Below are positions 1 to 7,110 of a DNA stretch of 7,785 bases, one piece after another. Origin of the DNA: Silvimonas sp. JCM 19000 (GTDB lineage: Bacteria; Pseudomonadota; Gammaproteobacteria; Burkholderiales; Chitinibacteraceae); the NCBI GenBank assembly GCA_001313065.1, contig BBFD01000195.1, positions 1-7,785 of the forward strand, in the 5' to 3' direction. Position 1 is the stretch's first letter; each line of letters opens with the position of its first letter. The translations under genes and the position numbers were made by a program. Under the pieces are notes generated by a model that saw only the letters and a program-made list of their open reading frames with translations, had not been told where the DNA came from and searched no databases.

Positions 1-402
1 CGGGCGTCGGGCTGGCCGTGCCGGTATAGGTGAAGGTGGTCCACGCCGTGTCGACCGCGGAGCCATCGCTCGAACCCACGGTATACGAGAACTTGACCGT
101 GGCATTGGCGGGGATACCGGTCACGGTATAGGTGTTGTTAGTGCCGCTATTGGTCATGCGCACGTTCAACTGCGCGCCACCATTAATCGTGTAGTGGATG
201 TCGGCCCATGCCGCGCCGTTTACATAAAACTGCACGCTACCGCCCGACTGCTGCGTGTAGCCGGTGGTGGCAGCTGCTTGTGCGCTGGGGGTAATAGCCA
301 TCAGGCCGACCGCCACCAGGGTGCCGGCATGGCGGTCACTGCGGCCAATGCCAGCGCCAGCACACGCTGGCGGCCTTGTTTGTACTGCGTATTACTTTGC
401 AT
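1..402 (-). CDS. Secreted protein with CBM56-like carbohydrate-binding domain (5' part only, frameshifted signal peptide)
   Basis: Probably a secreted polysaccharide-binding or polysaccharide-degrading protein; the catalytic part, if any, lies beyond the window edge. The start is ATG at 402-400, with a strong ribosome site (GGAGGAG, 417-411) 8 bases upstream. The N-terminus is a signal peptide: basic residues, then a run of L/A/V, ending in SAQA before AATTGY. The mature part has WADIHYTINGGAQLNVRM, followed by alternating T/V/Y strands and FTYTG. A W-D-H-Y-x-NGG pattern is typical of CBM56-type beta-glucan-binding domains. A linker (TASPTP) begins at the window edge. As written, the frame hits a stop at codon 34 (303-301). 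Adding one base at about 328 restores the signal peptide (VTAMAGTLVAVGLMA). The CBM assignment is from memory of the family; another beta-sandwich CBM is possible. Confidence 0.78.
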
Positions 403-408
403 TTTTTT

Positions 409-417
409 GTCTCCTCC
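409..417 (-). promoter_or_regulatory. Strong ribosome binding site of the CBM gene
   Basis: The minus strand reads GGAGGAGAC, then an A-rich stretch, then ATG at 402-400. The GGAGGAG core lies 8 bases from the start codon, close to ideal, and fixes this start over any other. Confidence 0.8.
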
Positions 418-442
418 GGTTTTTTCGGGTACTACGGTACTG

Positions 443-462
443 CCATGAAATCGCTTTCATGG
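443..462. promoter_or_regulatory. LacI/GalR-type operator palindrome upstream of the CBM gene
   Basis: CCATGAAATCGCTTTCATGG has 8-base arms that are perfect reverse complements around TCGC. The core TGAAATCGCTTTCA (446-459) fits every position of the TGWAANCGNTNWCA pattern known for CcpA (cre) and, more loosely, LacI-family repressors, including the central CG. It lies 26 bases upstream of the CBM gene's ribosome site, where a bound repressor would block transcription. That a sugar-responsive LacI-family repressor binds here is inference. Confidence 0.55.
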
Positions 463-573
463 TTATGGGAGGTTCCATTGGAAACAAGTAAATGCTTTAC
501 CCTACCTGACAGCCATAAACAGATACAAAACGTGACGCCATGCGGGTTTGCCGCGTAGGCGCGGCAATTTGAC

Positions 574-583
574 TACACGTGTA
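574..583. repeat. Perfect 10-base palindrome
   Basis: TACACGTGTA is its own reverse complement and lies near the middle of the intergenic region. It follows a TTGACT hexamer (569-574) that resembles a -35 box, but no -10 box lies at the right distance. Binding by a dimeric regulator is possible; nothing further supports it. Confidence 0.3.
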
Positions 584-652
584 CAGCCGACGAACGTCAT
601 GTTTCGGTGCGTTGGCGGCGCGCCACGCACCAGCGTAACTCACGCCGCAGGC

Positions 653-680
653 TTGTAGAATCAGTATGTTAGCGTTTAAT
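653..680 (+). promoter_or_regulatory. Weak candidate promoter for the diguanylate cyclase gene
   Basis: TTGTAG (653-658) is followed after 16 bases by TTTAAT (675-680). The -10 box matches 5 of 6 consensus bases, the -35 box only 3. The second operator-like palindrome would then lie 44 bases downstream, in the transcribed leader. This is a best guess, not a firm call. Confidence 0.2.
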
Positions 681-723
681 AATGCGTTTCTGCCCTACTG
701 CAGCGCAGCAATCGGCGACTTGC

Positions 724-737
724 AGAAAGCGCTTTCA
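724..737. promoter_or_regulatory. Second LacI/GalR-type operator-like palindrome
   Basis: AGAAAGCGCTTTCA contains the perfect 12-base palindrome GAAAGCGCTTTC (725-736), with C723 and G738 pairing outside one mismatch. It matches 13 of 14 positions of the same pattern as the 446-459 site, with the same central CG. It lies 161 bases upstream of the diguanylate cyclase start, and the two palindrome centres are 278 bases apart. It could regulate the cyclase gene or act with the first site through looping. Confidence 0.45.
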
Positions 738-885
738 GTATGTAGTCGCAGCCAAAACAGAGCGAAACAGATCACATTCTGCCCCTGCCCTGACGCCGTT
801 CAGCCACACATCCCGCTATGCAAACGCCATAGCAGCCCCGCGTGGCTTGCGTCTCGTTTATGCTTACATCCTGTTCCTACGCCTC

Positions 886-890
886 GAAGG
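886..890 (+). promoter_or_regulatory. Ribosome binding site supporting the TTG start
   Basis: GAAGG lies 8 bases before TTG 899-901. The in-frame GTG 842 and ATG 860 have no purine-rich site at a suitable distance, so this decides the start. Confidence 0.5.
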
Positions 891-898
891 AAAGGTCG

Positions 899-3262
899 TT
901 GATCGCACCGGACATCCCCTTTGACGAAGCGAGCCGCCTGCTGCTGCTCAACAGCATGCGCATCCTCGACTCCGCGCCCGAAGAAGAATTCGATCGCATC
1001 ACGCGTGTTGCACGGCAAGCCATGAATGTGCAAACCGCATTGGTGTCGCTGATCGATACCAACCGGCAATGGTTCAAATCCAGAGTCGGGCTGGAAGTGA
1101 GCGAGACGCCACGCGATATCTCGTTCTGCGGTCATGCCATCCTCAGCGACGAGCTGTTCGTGATTGGCGATGCGCAACAAGACCCGCGCTTTTTTGATAA
1201 TCCACTGGTCACGCAGCCGCCCTATATCCGCTTTTATGCCGGTTACCCCATCCGCTCGCTGGAAGGCATCCGGCTGGGCACCTTGTGCGTGTTTGATCCG
1301 CGCCCGCGCCATATGACGTCATCCGAGGCGGCCATGCTGCGCGACCTGGGCGGCCTGGTCGAACGCGAATTTGCCCACCGCGAAACTGCACGGGTGGCGA
1401 TGGAATCGCACGCCAAAGGCCTGCAGCAGGTGCTGGAAAGCCGTGACGATCTGGATGTGACCTTTGAGCAAGCCGCCACCGGCCTGGCCTGGGTGGCGCT
1501 GGATGGCACGTGGATGCGCGTCAATCAGCCGCTGTGTGATTTTCTGGGCTATAGCAGCGAAGACTGATGGCGCTGACCTTCCAGGACATTACCTACGCCG
1601 ACGATCTGCGCATCGATCTGCAAACCTTGCAGGATTTGCTGGCCGGCGACATCGACCACTACACGCTGGAAAAGCGCTATGTGCGCAAAGACGGCCAGGT
1701 GGTCTGGGCCAAGCTCACCGTGTCTTTGCGCCGCGGCGCCGATGGCACGCCGCAGCATTACATCTCGGTGATCGAGGACATCCAGCGCCGCAAAGCCTCG
1801 GAATCGGCGCTGAAAAAAATCTGCGCGATACGCTGGAGCAACGCGTGGGCGAACGCACCGCTGCGTTGCAGCAGGCCAATCAGAGTCTATCGATTGCAGT
1901 GAACCAGCAGCTTGAGGCGCAAGCGCAATTGCGCCGCAGCGAAGCGCTGCATCGCAGTGTGCTGGAGACCGCGGCCGATGCCTTTATCAGCATCGATCAC
2001 CACGGCTGATCATTGAATGGAACCGCAAAGCGGAACAGATTTTTTGGCTGGTCGCGCGCTGAAGTGCTGGGCCAGTTAATCGAAGAAACCCTGATTCCGC
2101 CCGCCTACCGACAACGGCACAGTCGCGGCCTGGTCAATTTTTTTGCATACCGGTCAGGCCGTGGTGCTCGATCGCGTGCTGCAATTGCCAGCACGCCGCC
2201 GCGACGGCGTGGATATTCCGGTGGAAATGACCATTTCGCATGTGGCGGTCGATGGCAGGTGCGTTTTAACGCGTTTTTTGCGCGATGTCTCGGCCCGCCA
2301 GGAAGCCGAGGCGGCCGTGCGCCGTAGCCAGCAAGAACTACGCACCATTACCGACAGCTGCCGGTGCTGGTTGCCGAAATCGACACTGACGGCGTCTATC
2401 GGTTTGCCAACGCCACCTGGCATCGCTGGTATGGCGTTGAGCCGGGTTCGCTGATCGGGCTGAAGTTTGGCGAAGCGCCGCCGTTGCAGCACAGCCCGCA
2501 GTTGCAGCAATACCTGGCCCGGCTGCGTGACAATCCCTACGCCACGCTTGAGGTACAAACCCTGCAGGAAGACGGCGAGCACTGGGAGCATTACGACGCC
2601 GTGCCGCGCCCGAATGCGGATGGCAAGGTGGGCGGCTATTACGTGATGGTGCAGGACATTACCGCGCGTAAAGAACTGGAAAATTCTTTGTCCCGCCAGG
2701 CCATGGAGGATGCGCTGACCGGTTTGTCTAATCGACGCGGCTTTGAGCAGCACTGGCATCGCGCCACCGAACGCGCCAAACGGGTGGGCAAGGAATGCGC
2801 CTTGCTGTATCTGGATCTGGATGGCTTCAAGGGCATCAACGACAGCTACGGCCACGATGTGGCGATGCCGTATTGATCGCCTTTGCCGCACGGCTGACTC
2901 AATGCATACGGCAGTCCGATATTCCGGCGCGGCTGGGTGGGGATGAATTTGTGGTGGTGCTGGAATTTCTCAGCCAGGGCATGGCCGACGCCGAAACGGT
3001 GGCCCGCAAGATTATCGATGCAATGCGCGAGCCGCTGATTGCCTATGACCAGGCGCTGACGCTGTCGACCAGCATAGGTATCGCCAGTTTTCAGTCCTGC
3101 GGCCAGGACGCGCGCATGTGCGTGAATATGGCGGACGAAGCCTTGTATACCGCCAAGCGCGCGGGCAAAAAACCGCTACGCCTCAGCGCCTATGGTCCAT
3201 CCCTGAAGCAGCCGTGCCAGTCATTCCAGCAGGCGCCTACACAAGGCGCCGCGCTGGACTGA
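899..3262 (+). pseudogene. GAF-PAS-PAS-PAS-GGDEF diguanylate cyclase, frameshifted in this sequence
   Basis: If intact, this protein would make cyclic-di-GMP from two GTP in response to signals sensed by its N-terminal domains; no transmembrane segment is visible, so it is likely cytoplasmic. The frame is broken by seven inferred single-base indels: losses at about 1564, 1813-1819, 2006, 2358 and 2861, and extra T at 2040-2045 and 2138-2144. Repairing them gives one 788-residue protein. Domains: GAF (about 20-160), PAS (184-300), a short coiled coil (LEQRVGERTAALQQANQSL), PAS (346-470), PAS (482-600) and GGDEF (601-760). The cyclase has DALTGLSNR (from 605), LDLDGFKGIND, an intact GGDEF signature (2936-2950) and the inhibitory-site RQSD (2909-2920) exactly five residues before it. 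No EAL domain follows. I prefer the TTG start at 899, with GAAGG 8 bases upstream and a family-typical N-terminus (PFDEASRLLLLNSMRILD); GTG 842 and ATG 860 lack ribosome sites. I type it as a pseudogene because it cannot be translated whole as written, although sequencing error is the likelier cause. Confidence 0.88.
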
Positions 3263-3297
3263 CTGCAATGGCGCTGCCTGCATTGCATGCTGCAGTC
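3261..3297 (+). repeat. Two mutually exclusive hairpins between the cyclase and the small basic gene
   Basis: GACTGCA (3261-3267) pairs with TGCAGTC (3291-3297). Alternatively, TGCAATG (3264-3270) pairs with CATTGCA (3281-3287) around a 10-base loop. The two stems share 3264-3267, so only one can form. There is no T-tract, so this is not a classical terminator. It sits just ahead of the ribosome site at 3309 and could be a weak terminator, a processing site or chance. Confidence 0.35.
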
Positions 3298-3321
3298 GTA
3301 TTCATCGACAGGAGCATGACC

Positions 3322-3645
3322 ATGCCACGCGGAGACAAATCGGCTTATACCGACAAGCAGAAACGGCAAGCTGAACATATCGAAGAAGGCTACGAGCAGC
3401 GTGGCCTGTCGGATGCTGAAGCAGAACGGCGGGCCTGGGCCACGGTGAACAAGACCAGCGGCGGCGGCAAAAAGTCGGGCTCGGGCGTGGGCAAAGTCGA
3501 GAACCACGAACCGGAACACAAAGGCGGCCGCCTTGGCGGCGCCGCATCAGCGCATCGCAGCGCGGCAGAGCGTTCAGCTTCGGCACGTAAAGGTGCGGAA
3601 ACGCGCAAACGCAATGCGGCTGCGCGCGCCCACTCCCATCATTGA
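3322..3645 (+). CDS. Small basic protein of the family often labelled 'plasmid stabilization protein'
   Basis: A complete 107-residue protein, intact in this sequence. It starts MPRGDKSAYTDKQKRQAEHI, continues with a charged helical part (EEGYEQRGLSDAEAERRAWA) and then TVNKTSGGGKKSGSG. The second half is low-complexity, rich in K, R, A, S, G and H (GGRLGGAASAHRSAAERS, TRKRNAAARAHSHH). The N-terminal half resembles a widespread proteobacterial family often annotated 'plasmid stabilization protein', whose function is to my knowledge not established. The basic tail suggests nucleic-acid binding, by inference. CAGGAG (3309-3314) lies 7 bases before ATG 3322 but only 1 base before ATG 3316, so 3322 is the better start. 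It begins 59 bases after the cyclase stop and may be co-transcribed with it. Nothing else here points to a plasmid or a toxin-antitoxin pair. Confidence 0.75.
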   Translation: MPRGDKSAYTDKQKRQAEHIEEGYEQRGLSDAEAERRAWATVNKTSGGGKKSGSGVGKVENHEPEHKGGRLGGAASAHRSAAERSASARKGAETRKRNAAARAHSHH

Positions 3646-3659
3646 ACGTGCCTGGCGTT

Positions 3660-3693
3660 TAGCGCTGGCCCACCGGGGCGGCGGCCGGCGCTA
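3660..3693. terminator. Hairpin between convergent genes, possible bidirectional terminator
   Basis: TAGCGCTGGCC (3660-3670) and GGCCGGCGCTA (3683-3693) form an 11-pair stem, with one G-U wobble in the plus-strand RNA, around a 12-base loop. It lies 14 bases past the stop of the plus-strand small basic gene and overlaps the probable TAG stop (3693-3691) of the minus-strand kinase. No T-tract follows in either direction, so any termination would be of a non-classical type. Confidence 0.45.
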
Positions 3694-6600
3694 CGCCGTG
3701 GCCACCTCGCGCGCGCGATGCCGGTGATGTCGGCCAGCATGTCTTGCAGCTCGTCCCAATCGGGTTCGAAATCCGCAAAGCAGCTGACTGCGCGTGTTTC
3801 CATATCCCGGCAATGACTGCTTTCTACCGGATAACCCAGCACCGCCAGCGCGCCCGCCAGCGAGTGCAATTTGCTACGCCAAAGCCCGGTATCGGCGGCT
3901 GGTAGGCCTGGCGGAGCTGTTGCAGATCATTCAGTAGCGCGCCGCGCGTGATGTTGTCCAGATGCAGCGTATCCAGCGGGGCGGGCTCCAGCGCGCCGCC
4001 CGTTGCCACCTCAATGCCGGGTGTGGCGGACGGCAGCGGGTGCCGCAGGCGCGGATCAAACAGCTGGAGTGCATCGGCCAACTGGCTGCTGTTAACCGGC
4101 TTGCTCAGATAGACGTCGATGCCTGCTCGATGCAGCGCTGGCGTTCATCTTGCAGCACGCAAGCGCTGATCGCGATCAAGGGCAGCTGCACGCCTTGCGC
4201 ACGCAAGCGTCGCGCCATTTCATAACCATCCATGGTCGGCATCTGGATATCGGTGATCACCCATTGATAATCCGCGCGCCCGATCTGCGCCAGCGCGGCC
4301 GCGCCATCGGCGACCACATCCACCTCCACACCCAGCGCCTGCAATTGCTGCCGCATGATGGTCTGGTTGATCAGATGGTCCTCCACCAGCAACACCCTTC
4401 CATTGAGCGGGCTGCTGCTCGCTGTAACCGGGGCAAGCGCTGATGCGGTGCTGGTGGCGCCCGGTGCCTGCGCCAGTTGCTGTACCAGCGTTAACCATTC
4501 CAGATGCGCCAGGCTGGAGCACAGCACCGGCTGCGTGCCCGGATCCAGCAACACCGGGCCGTCCTGGCGCAAGGCGATGGTGGCGTGCGGCAGGATGCCG
4601 TCGTCAGCGTCCCGGCCATCAATAATCCGCACCCGCGCCACGCGCGGGTCGTCGACATACAGCGCGCCCGCCGCTTGCAGCCAGCGCGTTACTTCGGCGT
4701 GGCGTTCAGCATCGGCGATCTGGGTATAGACGCGAATATCGTTCAGATCGGGTCGGGCCATCGCCGCTGCGCCGATCACGGCTTGATACGGCAGATGCAA
4801 GCTGAAGCAGGCGCCAAGGCCAGGCTCACTGGTCAGCGTGATATTGCCGCCGAGCAAAGCCGCCAGCCGTTTGCAAATGGACAAGCCGAGGCCGGTGCCA
4901 TCGTGGCGGCGGGTATCCGACTGATCGGCCTGCACAAAGGGGTCAAACAGACGCGACTGGTCGGCCAGTGCAATACCCGGGCCGCTATCGATGACGCGCA
5001 GCACCAGGGTCTGGTCCATCTGCGCGGCAGACACGCGAACCGCGCCACGGGCGGTGAACTTGATTGCGTTGTTAAGCAGGTTGTTCAGCATTTGCCGGAC
5101 GCGGCCGCCATCAATTTCAATCTCGAGCGGCAGGGCAGGATCAATATCCAGATACAAGGCCAGCTGCTTGGCCGTCGCCGCCGGTTCATAGCTGCGTGCC
5201 ACGTCCTCCAGCAACTCCAGCAGATTGTAACGCGCGGGATGGATGACCATTTCACCGGCCTCGATCTTGCTGAAATCGAGCACGTCATTAATGGTGCCGA
5301 GCAGCGCCTGCGCCGAGCGCTGGATGATGCCTAGCCGGTCGCGCTGTTGCGGGTCCAGTGGCGTCAGGCCAAGTAGCTCGATGCCCCCGAGCATGCCATT
5401 GAGTGGCGTGCGGATTTCATGACTCATGGTGGCCAGAAATTCCGACTTGGCGCGGTTGGCACGCGCGGTTTCGGCCAATGCACTCTTCATGCGGGTTTCG
5501 CTGGCGCGGATGGCGGTGGTGTCATGCAACGTAATCAATTTGGCGGGCTTGCCCCCGGCCAGCGTGGCAATCAGGCGTACGGTAACCACGCGGCCGTGGT
5601 CAGTGTCAGGCAGCACGGTTTCAAATTCAGTTACTGCTGCGGCGGGCAAGGCGTGCATGCGTTCACGGCACAGTGCAATCAGGTCATCGCAGGCCGTGCC
5701 GAGATGCAGATAGTGCTGCGCCAGCGCGTTGATCTCGACAATGACACCACTCTCACGCTCTACCACCAGCAAGCCAACCGGTGCGGTCTGGAAGATGCTG
5801 CGGTTAAGCGCTTCGCTTTCTTCCATGCGTTGGGTCTGTTGCTCTGTGGGGCGCAGCAAGCGCCGATCGATCCAGACCAACCAGGCAGCCAGCCCGGTCA
5901 CCAGTGCCAAAGCAAACAGGGCCACGGTGAGCGCGCCGCTGCGCACATCGGCCACGATGCGGCTGGCGCCGATGCGGGCAACGGCATACCAATCGGGCTG
6001 CCCCAAAGGCGCCACCAGCAACACATTCAGCTCAAGACCGGGGCCGCGCACCCACTGCCACTGCGTTTGCCCGGCCAGACCGCGTTGCTGCTGGCTCAGA
6101 CGCTGGTACAGATTGTGTAAAGCGGGCGAGCTGTTGTAGACCGGCAGCCAGCGCGTGCCGTCCTGCAAAACCAGATCAAAATCTTCAGCAAAGCGCGGGT
6201 CGCGGGGAGCGATATGGTTGGCAGGCAGGTCCAGCCCGACCACCACGGGCGCATGTTCGGCCGACTGCAGCAGCGTGGCAATGCGCAGGATGGGCGCGTT
6301 ATTGAAGGCATCGTGCGCCGGGGTCAGCAGCACCGGTTTATCGGGTGAGGCCGCCAGCCGGGCCAGCAAGACCGGGTCCAGCAATGCCTGGCGCATGCTG
6401 CTGCCAAAGCGTTGCTGCCAGTCGGCTTCGGCCACTTTCAGGCGGCCCATCAAGGGATTTTGCGGAATCACATACAAGGGCTCGTCGGCCAGGCCCACCA
6501 GCCAGGCATTGCCGTCCTGCCCTTCCGCCGCACCGGTCTGACGCCATGAAAACGCAATGATGTCGGCCAGTTGTCGCACCGCATCGGGCGCGCCATCGGC

Positions 6601-6936
6601 GTTTTGCGCCGCCGAAACGCGAAAAAAAACCACGCTGGCGTTAGCGGCCGGGCGTGGCGGTAAGGATGAATGGAGTGGCAAGTCGTCGATGGCGGCGCGG
6701 GCACGTTGCAACATGGCCTGGCTGCCCGCAAGGCGGGACGCCGCGTTGCCGCTGCTGATATCGAAGGCGGCGGCGTAATGCTCAACGGCGGCGCGAACCT
6801 GGTAATGCAAGACCACGCCCGCCGCGATCAGACCGATACAGCCACCCAGTAACGTAAACGCCATGACCAGCACGCGGATCTGGCGCACCGATAAAGACAG
6901 CACCGGCCATTTGTCGAGCAAGGGACGGCGGTTCAT
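3691..6936 (-). CDS. Unorthodox hybrid sensor histidine kinase (sensor-PAS-HisKA-HATPase-receiver-HPt), two frameshifts near the 3' end
   Basis: An inner-membrane kinase with a His-Asp-His phosphorelay in one chain, as in BvgS, EvgS and RcsC-like proteins. Start ATG 6936 (MNRRPLLDKW) has AAGG 8 bases upstream. Domains: membrane segment (about 22-46), roughly 285-residue periplasmic sensor of a type I do not recognise, membrane segment (333-357), PAS (375-478), HisKA with MSHEIRTP (His506), HATPase with NLLNNAIKF, DSGPG (650-654) and DGTGLGL (679-685), receiver-like segment without a clear phospho-Asp (725-825), receiver (846-960, Asp853, phospho-Asp896 in TDIQMP), and HPt with LHSLAGA (His1025). 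The frame is open from 6936 to 4105, then ends early. Adding one base at 4122-4123 restores IEQGIDVYLSKPV, and one at 3899 restores QAADTGLWRSK and the HPt, giving about 1087 residues. The stop is uncertain: TAG at 3693-3691 needs a 2-base change in the CG repeat at 3708-3717; as written the frame runs on to TGA 3641-3639. Confidence 0.9.
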
Positions 6937-7110
6937 GCGTGGCACCTTGCGGCAAGCAGGCACGCGCTCGAAAACACAGGAAAGGTCGGACGGGAATACG
7001 CACGGGGCACGGTGTGTTCTCTTTGCGCCGGAGCCGACGCAAGGTCTGGGAAAGAGCGCCATTCTCTACAGTCGACCCCGGCGACGTTAATCAGCGCATT
7101 CCTAAAACTC
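6937..7110 (-). other. Gap between the two tandem kinase genes
   Basis: A 174-base non-coding stretch. It carries the ribosome site of the downstream kinase (AAGG, 8 bases before ATG 6936) and the small hairpin at 7023-7042. On the minus strand TTAACG followed after 16 bases by TAGAGA is a weak promoter-like pair. The gap is long enough for the downstream kinase to have its own promoter. Confidence 0.4.
7023..7042 (-). repeat. Small hairpin in the gap between the two kinase genes
   Basis: On the minus strand, TTGCGTC and GGCGCAA form a 7-pair stem with one G-U wobble and a 6-base loop (GGCTCC). It lies between the upstream kinase stop (7111) and the downstream kinase start (6936). It has no T-tract. 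It might partly terminate the upstream transcript or simply lie in the leader. Confidence 0.25.

Larger units (their letters stand above)
403..898. other. Divergent intergenic region
   Basis: This 496-base stretch separates two divergent genes. Reading frames crossing it lack ribosome sites and family-like sequence, so I call no gene here. It is more AT-rich than the flanking genes and holds several inverted repeats: two LacI-type palindromes (443-462 and 724-737), a 13-base repeat GTAAATGCTTTAC (488-500, arms of 5, spacer of 3), and a perfect 10-base palindrome TACACGTGTA (574-583). Promoters for both genes are expected here, but no match to the sigma-70 consensus is convincing. On the minus strand, TTTACT (498-493) is followed 19 bases later by CATAAC (473-468 region), a weak match directly upstream of the 443-462 operator. 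Confidence 0.6.

Noticed and set aside
666..924. Short plus-strand frames in the intergenic region (from 666 and 682)
   Set aside because: No ribosome site, no recognisable sequence, and both overlap the operator-like palindrome and the start of the cyclase gene.
800..1312. A 170-codon minus-strand open frame over the GAF domain
   Set aside because: The plus strand here encodes a clear GAF domain; the antisense product has no recognisable features.
1567..1902. Separate small PAS-only gene
   Set aside because: It begins in mid-domain exactly where the preceding frame stops, and the two halves join into one PAS domain after a one-base change.
1564..2876. Programmed frameshifting in the cyclase gene
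   Set aside because: Seven shifts in both directions, without slippery heptamers plus downstream structures at each, cannot be a regulated mechanism.
3322..3645. Toxin-antitoxin module
   Set aside because: Only one small gene is present, with no partner of suitable size beside it and no known toxin or antitoxin motif.
3639..3869. Separate small HPt protein downstream of the kinase
   Set aside because: A TTG start at 3869 would remove the first HPt helix, which lies in the neighbouring frame; a one-base change joins it to the kinase.
4504..5334. A 276-codon plus-strand open frame
   Set aside because: It lies antisense to the HisKA/HATPase part of the kinase, lacks a ribosome site and shows no family-like motifs; long antisense frames are common in GC-rich DNA.
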